Assembly: GCA_014529385.2 (NCBI GenBank)
Contig: CM043949.1
Span: 110,823,977-110,887,976 of the forward strand
Origin: Adiantum capillus-veneris
Lineage: Eukaryota; Streptophyta; Polypodiopsida; Polypodiales; Pteridaceae
Direction: 5' to 3'
DNA: 64,000 nucleotides
Positions 10,021 to 20,062 of this stretch are shown here, in pieces (positions within the stretch are counted from its first letter, which is position 1; every line of letters starts with the position of its first letter). The notes below the pieces were generated by a model. That model did no database searches. It saw only the letters and a program-made list of their open reading frames with translations, and was not told the DNA's origin. The position numbers were made by a program, and so were the translations under genes.

Positions 10021-13000
10021 ATGGAGGTCAGTAAGTCACCAACAAAGAAGAAAAGACTGTCCATGAAGGACATCATTGCAGCCAGTGATCCCTATACACT
10101 ACTAGAGGAGACACTCAAGCTAGCTAAGGCCTAGGTTGATGAGACCACTCTAGAAAAGAAAGGAGTGGCAGTATACTAGGGCACTTTCAGAGACCCACAA
10201 GGCAACATAGTGGATATCCCAATGAATCCATGGGAGATGTTTGAATTTGCAAACCGGGAAGAAACCCTCAACCAGCTAGAAAGAGCAAACCTCCATAACT
10301 TCTTCACAGCACCACAAGAAGGTGTGGATGTTCAGAGAGTCTATGAGCTAGTCAGCTCAATTCAAAAAGACGGCAAGGCAGTGATCACGGCCTTGGATAG
10401 CTAGAAGATAGAAACTTTGATCACCCCTCAAACCATAGCAGATGCACTTGGGCTCCACAGTAAGGGAAGCTCAGTTTGGGAAATGGGAGACGAAGTAAAG
10501 GTCTACACCCAAAAGAAGCCTAATCAAACATTTGAAGACCTGGTGGACCCGAGAGCTGCAAAGATATGCAAGCTCTACAACCAATACTTTCATGTTTGCA
10601 GCAAGAGGCCCCAAAAATACACCACTCCTCCTCATATAGAGGCAACAACCTTAACCTGGACATTGAAAAGAATCATGCCCAAAGAAGTGAACTACGCCCA
10701 ATACCTTCATGAACAAGTGGTTGGAATGGGCATGGAACAGCCTAAATACATTGGAGGAGGGCAAACCTTGACAAAGATTGCATATGAAGCCATCAGTGCT
10801 AGAGGACAGTGGCTAGAGCCACCAACATAGAACAAGTGGTTCAATCTAAAGCTAGATACAAAAGATGAGCCAGTAAGTGCAGTGGCTCCACCAGTCACCA
10901 CAAGGCTAAGAAGAAGGTCAGAAACAGTGCCTAAGGAAGAGCTTGTGGAACCACCAAAAAAGAAAGGAAAAGTAGCAATGGCTAGGGAAACAAAATCCAA
11001 GGAAACAGACAACCAAAAAGTCACTTGGATCGAGAGGGTGATAGAGCAATTAAGAGCGTAAAGAGATCTCAAGGGGAATTTTGAAGAGTACTGGGTGCCA
11101 GACCCAACAAAAGTTGGAGGAATCTCCTCTAGACCTCTAGAGGACCAGTTTGATCACTACATTCGAGTGTATGAGGAGATGAAAAGGGTGCTGGAACAAT
11201 GAAACTTAGAGCCTTTCACTATGGAGGAAGTTCAAGACATCAAGAAGAAGCTGAAGGAAATGCTAGAACCTCCAGTGAAGAAGGAACAGGAGGACAATCG
11301 GACGAAAGCTGAAACACCACCACCTTCACCATTAGGCTCTTCCACCCCTCCTCCAAGTCCAAAACCCTCTACACCCAAACCACAATCCCCACCAAGAGCA
11401 ACAGAAGAGGCCACACTTGCACATGGGGATAAGGAGAAAAACGAAAGAAACACATATGAAGACCTCATTCAAGTCGGGTACACAATGGCACATGCTTCGA
11501 CAGTCATTTATGAAACTCCTATTCCTCCATGGGCTGCAAAAGAGGAACATGAGAGACAAGAGTTCTCTATGGTCCAATATAGGGCTGATAAATCTAAAGA
11601 ACCAAAGGCAGATCAAGAATTACAAAGAGTAGCTCTAGAAAGATACTCCCCACAACCTGCCTAGAGTGCCAGGGTTGGTTCACACCCCTCAAGTGCCTAT
11701 ATACATACCATTAGCCAACCCATGGAGAGTACCACCAGTAGAAGTAATGATCAGTACGAGACATTAGGTTCCATTTGTTGGCCCTATCAATAGGCCAACA
11801 ACTAGAAATGGTAGCAGCAAATGAAGATGACATAAGAGCCGCGCCTATCAGATCCTAGACAGAGAGAACGTGGTCTCTTACCATTGCTAAAGAGACAATA
11901 TGCTGCGTACCAGGGATGATAATATGCAAATGGAACATGAAAACATTTAGAGCTTGGTACAAGATACCCACCTAAAAGCTAAAGAAGCAGAAAAGGAGCT
12001 CAAAACTCTCACTACAACACTAAGGGAGATTGAGAGCAAACAAGACACCTTCACACTAGAGATGGTAGAGGTTTCAGGAGTAGTGAAGGCTCTCCAAGAG
12101 GAAAAAGAGAAGGTAGAATATGAGCTAGAGGTAGCAAAAGATGAAGTGCTGGAGTTGAAAGAAAAATTAAAGCTTCAGGATTTGACAATCAAAAGATTAA
12201 GGGCAACACCAAGGGCAGTGCGGGTAGGCGCAAGAGCAGATACTCAAGTTATACAATGATTGGAAGCACAAATCCCAACTTGTAAAAATAATTACAGCTG
12301 GAACAAAGATAGCAAATGCATATGACAGAAGGGTCTCTAGCCACGGAAGAAAGAGTGATAGCCAAACACAAAGCTCTTTAGAAAGAATATGAAGAACTCC
12401 AAAAGAATCTGGAAACACTGCAAGAGACGATGATTGACATGGCAGACAAAGCCTACTAACCAAGATACACTGGCCCAACAACAGATCACAAATTTACAAA
12501 GAGAGATAGCAGAATTAAGGACACAAGAATCAGAACCAGGGCCCAATGGAGTAGGGACAAGCCAGAGATGAGCCAATGGAAATTCTTGAGGGTGTCGAAG
12601 ATGTGCAACACCAAGAAGAACAATTGGAGACAGAGGTAGAAGAAACACAATTATTGACCGCGGAGGAGGAGACACGCCTCCAACTTTTGATAGAAAAGGC
12701 CACAATAGAGGACCACAATGCAGCCTTGGAATGGGAATCAAGAATGCTCCATTCTGTAGGAGTCCAAAGGTTGGCTGCATATGTGCTTAGGGAGGAATGG
12801 ATGCAACCCATGATCCCCATATCCTCTCCTGAAGTATGAAGTGATAATAACAAAGAAGAGAGTCAAAGCAGAAGCTATGGAGCCAATATATGAAAGAGAC
12901 GTCAAGAATACAGAGGATGCAGCAAAAATAGTGGACTCTCAACCAAGATGGAGGAAAGCCTGGCTCATAAAATACCCAAGATTTTTGAAATACTTGGTGG

Positions 13001-13600
13001 AGCCCCCAAAAATCATTCAGGATGACCTCTTATTCTGCCCCCTCCCTCGTATCCTCACTTGGGCAAATATTTTTAGGATCCTAAAGAAACATCCAAACTG
13101 GCTTAACTACCCCTCTATGCCACCACCCAAGGAAGGAGAGAGAAAAAGTGTCTCTTATATGGTGAAAACCCTGAAGGGCACCATTAAGATCTTCAATGGA
13201 CCTCCAAACTTGACGTGTGTAATGATCAAAATTTTGCAAAACCTTGTTGGCTAGCATTGAAATGTTAACACCTTCCAAAGCTACGAGCTCAACACTCCTA
13301 TCAACGAGCGACACTCTCACGGCAATGACATATGATTTGTCAAAACAGTCATCTCCAGAGGTCTTACATTTACTATATCAAAGAATCATGTTTTTGCCCA
13401 ACTATCACATGCAAGATTTTGAGGAAGCTTTCTACATGGGATTCTTTACATATGATAGAAAAATATTTGGCCCAATAGTCCCTTTGGGGAATATAAGGTA
13501 CGAATCATACCTGAAGTTTCTAAAGCCACCACGCTTTCCCATTGACGGCAGGACAGCTTTCATTGAAGTAGAAGAGCAAGACTCGTCATGTCACGGATGA
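10021..13600 (+). pseudogene. Long unrecognised ORF of element B with coiled coils
   Basis: I do not recognise the family. From the ATG at 10021 (MEVSKSPTKKKRLSMKDII) one frame runs to about 11664 through at least seven stops, several of them TAG. It then changes frame three or four times to the end at 13600. The deduced product would be near 1190 residues: a globular N-terminal part (FTAPQEGVDVQRVYELVSS, LTWTLKRIMPKEVNY), a basic patch PPKKKGKVAM like a nuclear signal, a Pro/Ser-rich linker (KPSTPKPQSPP), a heptad-rich coiled coil (11954-12250, EEKEKVEYELEVAKDEVLEL), a second acidic helix region (12576-12800) and a C-terminal domain rich in Trp/Pro (WRKAWLIKYPRFLKYL, HPNWLNYPSMPPP). A capsid-like or accessory role is only a guess. 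Confidence 0.55.
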
Positions 13601-13608
13601 CATGGACA

Positions 13609-13622
13609 TGGAGGGGGGGGAG
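13609..13622 (+). promoter_or_regulatory. Polypurine tract of element B
   Basis: TGGAGGGGGGGGAG directly precedes the LTR start TGTTGACGG. Composition and position make it the plus-strand primer site. Confidence 0.85.
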
Positions 13623-14475
13623 TGTTGACGGCAGATCACAAAAGAAGTTTCCCCAATTTGTTGTATCATCAATTTTGAAGCCGAATGATATTTTTTGTAA
13701 TATTTGAGCAGCCATTAGACTTTGTGGGAACAAGCCTCTAGGGAAGAATCGTATATAAGCTAAATTTTGTAACCCTAAGCCTAACTTTTGAATTAATCAA
13801 TTTCGTGTTTCACTCTTTGCTGTGTCTGAGAGAGAGTGAGAGAGAGAGTGTGTGATTTATTCTCTTCCCTACATGCTCTACGGAAGTTTCAGCAAAAGCG
13901 ACACCGTCAATGTGTTAGCAATAACAAGGGCTTCCATCAACACCAAGAGTGTGCGATTACAACGACGTCGTGAAGCAAGGTCCTACGAGATTTTGGGTGA
14001 GTTTTGTTGCAAACCGAGTATTCATTTGATGAGTTTTTTATACCTATGAGCTCACGGGGAGTAGAGCTATGCGTTAGGACTATATGCTACAAAAAGTGGT
14101 AACCTGTATTTGGTTGTCTGTCTTTATACGCGATTATCGCAAGAGGTAGTTAGAGGTTGAATATCGAGTCACAATCCATAGGGTATTGATCTCATGATAA
14201 GGAGAATATATCCTGTGAGTTACGTGACATTTTGAATGCATTTTGCCTAGTTTTGGATAGCATGAGAATTGTAGATTGGAATGCTTTCACTAGTGCATAA
14301 GAATGCTTAGACTTGATTTCCTCGATTAGAGATGGTCTTAGAAGTTCCAGAAGGTGGTTGCCACCTATCTTCTTGTTTCCATGCGCCTACGGGTTAAGTT
14401 TCACCCTCGACCGACATAGAGTTTTTGGTTTTGTTCTCGCTATGCTAGCATCCGCTTGTGGCATATCCGCCAACA
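13623..14475 (+). repeat. 3' LTR of element B, 853 bp
   Basis: It begins TGTTGACGG and ends CCGCCAACA, a 9-bp terminal inverted repeat with one mismatch, which fixes both ends. TATATAAG at 13752-13759 is a good TATA box. No second LTR copy is found upstream, so this is the only terminus of the element in the window. Confidence 0.85.
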
Positions 14476-14519
14476 ACCTCACGTAAAGGCTAGGAGAAGG
14501 CCCTTACTGAATGATCCAT

Positions 14520-15450
14520 GTGGCCCATTTTAGCGCATAGTATGGGCCTTGACCGCCTATGCCACTTTGGATGGATGTACAACTTTGCACGGCTGGTGGA
14601 ATGGTACTCATCTCCACCCATGTAAAGTCTCAGAGCCATCCAATATGGTTTGGGCAGTCTCAATCTATACTATGTGCTAAAATGGACCGTTTGGTTCATA
14701 CATTCCATTTTTGCACATAGTATCAGCCTTCATCATCCATACCATATCAGATGGGTATGAAAATTTTCATGGGGAGAAAAATGATACTCGCCCCCACCCC
14801 TACAAAATTTCATAGCCATCCAAACTAGTATGGGTGGTCAAGGCCCATATTATGTGTGCTAGAATGGGTCATACGACCCATTTTAGTACAAGTATGGTTT
14901 GGGACTGCCCACACCATAGGTGGCCACAAGAATTTACATGGGTGGGATTTCCTTCACCCCTAAAAAGTTTCAAATCCATCAAATATGGTATGAGCGGTTA
15001 AAATATGTGCTAAAATGTGTTGTATCAGCCATACAGTCCATTTTAATGCATAGTATGATTCAGGACTGTCCAAACCATAATGGGTGGCTATGACAATTTT
15101 CACGGGTGGGGGTGAGCACCACTTTCTCACCCCTACAAAGTTACACAACAATCCAATATGGTATGGGTAATCAAGGCCCATACTATGCACTAAAATGGGA
15201 CATATGGCTCATATAACCCATTTGAGCGCATAGGATGGGTCGGGATCGCCCAAATTATATTGGATGACCATGAGACTTTGCATGAGTGTATGTGAGCACC
15301 TAGGAATGGTGTTGGACAAAGCAATGGTAGGTTCTGGAGGCAGACGCCCACATGTTATAATTATGGAGAGGGTGGTCGAGGGCCATACTTTGTGCTAAAA
15401 TGAGACATATGGCTTATACAACCCATTTTAGCTCTTCTATCATGCATTAG
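14520..15450. repeat. Diverged satellite-like array, unit 170-205 bp, palindromic junctions
   Basis: Six diverged repeats start near 14527, 14706, 14879, 15049, 15219 and 15423, each with a CCCATTTTAGCGCATAGTATGGG-like word. Each unit also holds TCNNAGCCATCCAATATGGT. At the unit junctions the complementary word CCCATACTATGTGCTAAAATGGG precedes the start word by about 20 bases, so every junction is an imperfect palindrome with roughly 20-bp arms (clearest at 15177-15240). No coding signal is seen. Confidence 0.75.
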
Positions 15451-15459
15451 GATATGATC

Positions 15460-16400
15460 ATCTGGTATTGTTGGCTCTTTGGCCATGTACATGGGTCTTT
15501 ATATGGTTGTCTATTTTCATCTATATGATTATATTTATGGACATATATGTGGACCTTTATATGGTCATCTACATTGGTATCCTTTATATATGTGGACCTT
15601 TAGCTTTATGTCCATATATGTAGACCTTTTTATGGTCATCTATGTTGGTATCCTTTATAATGGATTATGACCTGCTTGTCTATATAGTTTCTATATGGGT
15701 GTTTATATGGTCCTCTACAAGTGCATCTATGATGTTTTCTCTATGATTATCTAAATAATTGTCTGCATGGACATATACATAGTTAACTATGTAAAGATTG
15801 GTTGTCTATGTGGATCATCAATATGATCAGCTAGTTTCATCAATAGGGTCATCTTCATTGCTATCTTTCTATGATGGATTATGATATCAACGTCTTTATA
15901 GTGGCTCTATGGAAATCTATACTAGCCTCTATATGGTCTTCTACATTGTCATGTACATGGATCAACATATGATTGTCTATAATATGGTTGTCTCTATGAC
16001 TATCTACATGGGAATTTATATAGTCCTCTACATTGGCATCCATTTGGTCATGTTAATATAGTGCTATCCTTTTTCCATAGACCACATGTATATGGTACTC
16101 TATATGGTTAATTCTATGCTAGTCCATATGGTTAGTTCTACGATCTTCTATATAGGCATACATATGGTTATCTATATGGTTGATGGTATGATCCTCTATA
16201 TGGTCATCTATATGGTTTCTTATAGGATTGGTCCAAGCCCTTTTAAATGGTTCTTTGTATGGTTATCTAGATTGTTATCTATATTGTCTTTTAGATTATT
16301 TTCTATACCATCATCTTTATTGTTGCATATATGGTCAACCAAATTGGTGTCTACTTAGGCAACTAGCTCATCATCTATATGGACAACTAGAGTTTCATCA
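15460..16400. repeat. Degenerate 12-bp-period minisatellite (CTATATGGTCAT-like)
   Basis: About 900 bases are built from variants of TATATGGTNATC and TCTATATGG at a loose 12-base spacing. The period is a multiple of three, so frames through it give Met/Tyr/Val-rich strings that are not genes. No gene is seen. Confidence 0.75.
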
Positions 16401-16416
16401 ACTAAAATTCAAAAAG

Positions 16417-16420
<4 letters not shown>

Positions 16421-16485
<65 letters not shown>
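16421..16485. repeat. (CT)n microsatellite, 65 bp
   Basis: An uninterrupted CT dinucleotide run. Confidence 0.98.
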
Positions 16486-16489
<4 letters not shown>

Positions 16490-16514
16490 TCTTTATTTCT
16501 ATGACCAGGGGGAT

Positions 16515-16551
16515 CCAAGGGGGGCGGCCATAGCTATCTAGCCCCCCTTGG
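16515..16551. other. Perfect 11-bp inverted repeat (hairpin)
   Basis: CCAAGGGGGGC and GCCCCCCTTGG are perfect complements separated by a 15-base loop. The stem is G/C-rich inside AT-rich surroundings. No T-run or gene end suggests a terminator; its role is unknown. Confidence 0.85.
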
Positions 16552-16818
16552 CCGGGGACTTTAGGGACAATGCCCTCGAAGGTTGGAAATAGATGCATTT
16601 TTGGATATGAATTTGAATATAATTTTAGAAAAAATGATATGATATTTATCATGTGGTGGCGGGACTCTTATATACATTGTATAAGGAGAGAGAGAAAGGG
16701 AGGGAAAAAGAGTCTCAATAATGACAAGGAGTGAAAGAGATTTGATCCAAACATTCTCTGAGTTAGACAAGGTCCAAAAGGTATATGCACGCATGTGGAT
16801 CCATGTTCAATCATCTAT

Positions 16819-17173
16819 GTAACTCTCACCAAGTTCCATGTAACTCACCAAGTTGCACAGCATGAAAACAATCAGAGATGTGTCCGTGTAACTCATCAAG
16901 TTACGTGGCCTTCCTATGTGACAATCTCGTTAGATTTTCCATGTAACTCATTGAGTTACGTGGCCTACCTATGTTGGCACTGACACGTTACTTGACGAGC
17001 TACGTGGCAATGCCGCGTGCGCATCTACGTGGGAATAATATGTTGCCTTTGTGGCATGACCACGTCACTCAACGAGTTACCTGGATCCACTTGCCAGTAA
17101 CTTGTTGAGTTTTAGTAGTATGCCACGTGTTGCAAGTTCCTGCTTTGGGTGCGAGGGTAACTCGACAAGTTAG
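16819..17173. repeat. Cluster of eight GTAACTC-NNN-GAGTTAC palindromes
   Basis: Eight versions of a 17-base palindromic word lie at 16819, 16840, 16888, 16943 (perfect, GTAACTCATTGAGTTAC), 16987, 17064, 17097 and 17157. Three (16888, 16943, 16987) run straight into TACGTGGC, an ABRE-type core, and GCCACGTGT lies near 17122. The spacing is irregular (20-80 bases), so this is not a simple tandem array. No gene is seen in the stretch. Confidence 0.7.
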
Positions 17174-17682
17174 CTACATTGCGGACGTCACGCTTGGGCA
17201 CGGACTGCAGGAAGTGTGTACACTCTATCTTACATACAACCATCCTCATATGTCTTACAAGGCACATTTTCTTACTTAATGGTGCAATCTTCACATAAAA
17301 AGATTTTGTTTCTCTCAAAGAAATTCAAATATTATCAAGAATAATATTTTAGTGGATCTCATCCAGCATGGTACATACGATTGGTCGTTCTCCCAAGCGA
17401 GGTGCTCCTTGCTTACCCATTCTATGTGTCCCATAAACCATAACTGATGATGACATTTCAAAGTGGAACTTTTGAAGAAGTACTCAATAGAAATGAAAAG
17501 AGATGGAGGTGTCTCTGACTTATCTTGGGGAATCCACATTCTCAAGATTCTTAATTTGGGTCATGGCTTGCATGAGAGAGAATTTGAAAACCAAATTTCT
17601 ACCACATACATTAGCCTAAGACTTAGTTGTTCAAATACTTTTTCATCTCTTACATCACAACTCATGGTGTTAAGCTTCTCCG

Positions 17683-17683
<1 letters not shown>
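17174..17683. other. Unassigned low-copy sequence
   Basis: No supportable gene. Minus-strand frames of 68 and 76 residues cover part of it, without a domain I recognise. Confidence 0.4.

Positions 17684-17726
<43 letters not shown>
17684..17726. repeat. Poly-G run, 43 bases
   Basis: Forty-three consecutive G residues follow CCGC and end at TCACTG. Such a run could form G-quadruplexes, and may be a sequencing or assembly artefact; its exact length should not be trusted. Confidence 0.95.
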
Positions 17727-17727
<1 letters not shown>

Positions 17728-18289
17728 CACTGTAGGTAAAACCTATATATCGTGTGCATTAAAGAACTATTTATAAAACCTCTTAGCTATGAATTTCTCA
17801 CCAATAAAAGGGACCTTTTTCCTATTCAATATGTGAATTTCTCCTTCAAGATCAATTTTTCAACACCCTTCTGTATGTGAAAATGTGAGAAAATATAGAG
17901 AATAAATAAATCCCTACTATTGAATCCATATGATATGCATTTTTTAATGTATTGACCCCTTCAAGAAAATGCTCATCTTTTACAAAGAAACCCATACACC
18001 GAGCGAAAAAATCCGAGTGCAAAATATTTTTGTGGAAAGGTAAAGAGAATTGTAACACAAGAATCTTTTTTGTATTAAGCCTTGCCATAATCTCAAGCGC
18101 ATATAGTCCAACAAAATGGTCAATCAATAGAAGGTGATCATTGCAACAATACAAATTCCTAATTGATTAAGTAACATAAGCTATCAAAACAATGTAAGTA
18201 TAATAGGCACCCATCCTATAATGGCAATTGCAGGGAATTAAAAAAAAAGGTCAATCCATAGAGGACCATAAACCTTAGCTCAAAAAGCC
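17727..18289. other. Unassigned low-copy sequence
   Basis: A 100-residue minus-strand frame (18154-17852, with FFARCMGFFVKDEHFLEGVN) covers much of this stretch. I recognise no family. It may be part of the degraded host-like gene whose SWIM finger lies next to it. Confidence 0.35.
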
Positions 18290-18545
18290 AATGACATGTC
18301 GAAACTTTGGCCCCACAAAATCCCTATAACAACTCTACTTTTGTCAATGTTGCTTGATACACAAACTTATGAGCTATAGAGTCCAACCCAAGGACTCACA
18401 AATACACAAAATACATGTGTTTGCAAGGCACGTATGTGAGGCCCTTGTTGTCTCTTTTTTGGAAATCCTCACAAGTACACCAAGGGAATTCTGCAATGGT
18501 CACGACATAAGTAGCCCCCTTTTGAGAAAACCTAGGAGTGCTAAC
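18290..18545 (-). pseudogene. SWIM-type zinc-finger gene fragment
   Basis: The minus strand encodes TPRFSQKGATYVVTIAEF, then PWCTCEDFQKR and YVPCKHMYFVYL. C-T-C...C-K-H is the CxCx(n)CxH signature of SWIM zinc fingers, found in plant nuclear proteins and in MuDR-type transposases. After one in-frame TGA the frame continues VLGLDSIAHKFVYQATLT, consistent with the helix that follows the finger in plant SWIM proteins, then meets TAG. This is therefore a broken fragment, either of a host gene or of a transposase. Confidence 0.6.
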
Positions 18546-18546
18546 A

Positions 18547-18648
18547 TGAAAAACATGCAGCACATTAGGTACCAATATAAGCTCTGTCACTAGTTGTGCT
18601 TGCATGAAAAACATGAGACACATTAGGTACCAATATAAGCTCTCTCAT
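18547..18648. repeat. Short tandem duplication, period about 57 bp
   Basis: CATGAAAAACATG followed by CACATTAGGTACCAATATAAGCTCT occurs twice, at about 18547 and 18604. Confidence 0.85.
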
Positions 18649-19268
18649 TGAAGTTTTTGGTTAATTTCGACCTCCATCTAACATGATTTCCACCCCTAAA
18701 TATATCTTGGAAAGAAGTAGGCAGTGTTCTACATTGCCAACTAGGGTAGAGGTTCTGATGTGCCGCTGCATTGTCACCTTGTAGCACAAATCCGTTTTTT
18801 CACAGCATCTCAACCTCACATGAAAGCAGACATGTTTCTTCTTCCACAACTCACATCCCCAGGGCTGGCCCAGGAGATCCAATAATCATCTCATCAATAT
18901 TCCATGCATGAGTGTTACTGTCGTTGCAAAACCATACAAACCCCTTCACAATTCCTCCTGGTTTGGCACCCACAACATGATATTTTCTCCTCCCCCAAAA
19001 GCAAGGGGAAAGAACACCATTATGCACGTTATCTAACTTTTAGTTTATGAACCTACCGCAACTTAATTTCTCTTTTGGAACAATACCAAAACACGTCATT
19101 TTTTTGCTAGGCTCTCTCTACCAAATTGCCCAAACTGTCCGAGGCACCTTCTTCTCTGGCCAAATACTAGGAGTGGTGGAAGCATTTTGATTGCTATTGG
19201 TGTAGTGACAATAATAAACTCTGGTTGATCAACCGCACCACTCCTATATTGCAACTAGCATAGAGTCT
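18649..19268. other. Unassigned low-copy sequence, possibly part of the SWIM-gene relic
   Basis: Minus-strand frames contain protein-like stretches (for example MTCFGIVPKEKLSCGRFIN, and GIVKGFVWFCNDSNTHAWNI) broken by stops. I cannot assign a family. They lie upstream of the SWIM finger in the same orientation, so one decayed gene is possible. Confidence 0.3.
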
Positions 19269-19285
19269 GTGTGTGTGTGTGTGTG
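19269..19285. repeat. (GT)n microsatellite at the LTR edge
   Basis: A short GT run abuts, and overlaps by a few bases, the end of the element C LTR fragment. Confidence 0.9.
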
Positions 19286-20062
19286 AGATCACCAACCCGC
19301 CAATACCAAGATCGGGATGGGATCCTTGACATGTCTCTAGGTTTGATAAAAATCAGAGTCTCTAAACAAGAAAAATCCAAGGAATAGACCTTTACCATTG
19401 ACAATGGCTTGGGGCTATAGCCGTAGAAGAAGACCTAGTCCTGTCTCGCAGCGGAAATGGGACAACGCATTAAAAGTCCAAAAAAACTATTTTGGCCCTA
19501 TAACTGCCACAAATTGGGCAAAGGTATCCTCAACCAACGCTTTTTACCCCCTAACATATGTGAGGGCACAGCCGCTGGTGGACTCCTCTTCCAAGTGAAG
19601 AAGTTTTCTAAATGTTTTAGTGCGTAGGGATGGATAGTTACCTGACTAATCAGGTCCACCCTTCCATGATTGACAACCTTAGTCAATCCCCCATACCACC
19701 CTGCACTCACACATGAATCTTTTGTTTTCTAATTACTATCACATTGTTTTAACATTTAAAATAATGGTTTCTTTTAACGTTCCGTCACAATAATTCCTTC
19801 AATCAAGCATTAAAGATAGTATTGAAAAGAATTCTTTTAACAAACAAACATCTTAAAACTTAAGACATGGTACTATCAATCAAAATATTGTCCATAATAA
19901 CCATGACCAGTACTCTTCTTGTCTCAAGATCACCTAAGGGTGAAAAAACGGCACCCATTTCTTAGTCACAATCCGGAGTGGATAAACACCCACCGAAGGT
20001 TCCGGGTGCCCATACACCAAACGAGTTGCCCATACAACCGGGCGTCTCCCCTAGGATAAAAA
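19282..20062 (-). repeat. Truncated 3' LTR of element C
   Basis: The stretch matches, in reverse complement, the last ~750 bases of the element D LTRs (for example the words around CACCCTTAGGTGGTCTTGAG and TGGGTGCCGTTTTTCACCC). It ends TGTGAGATC on the plus strand like the LTR end at 21717. It begins inside the LTR: the U3, TATA and tandem-array part is absent, and the gag frame reads directly into it. Confidence 0.8.

Larger units (their letters stand above)
9306..14475 (+). mobile_element. Element B: 5'-truncated LTR element with a long non-pol ORF
   Basis: A long decayed ORF ends a few bases before a polypurine tract and a well-defined LTR (TGTTGACGG...CCGCCAACA). No RT, RNase H or integrase signature is visible in this stretch. 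Either it is a non-autonomous element, or it is the 3' end of an autonomous element carrying an extra ORF after pol whose 5' part has been lost. Confidence 0.6.

Noticed and set aside
15479-16533. Met/Tyr/Val-rich plus-strand frames as possible membrane proteins
   Set aside because: The hydrophobic pattern comes from the 12-bp minisatellite.
16600-16800. TATA-like TATATACATTGTATA as a host promoter
   Set aside because: No coding region follows on either strand within a sensible distance.
17463-17735. 90-residue plus-strand frame ending in poly-Gly
   Set aside because: The tail is the G homopolymer, and the rest lacks any recognisable domain.
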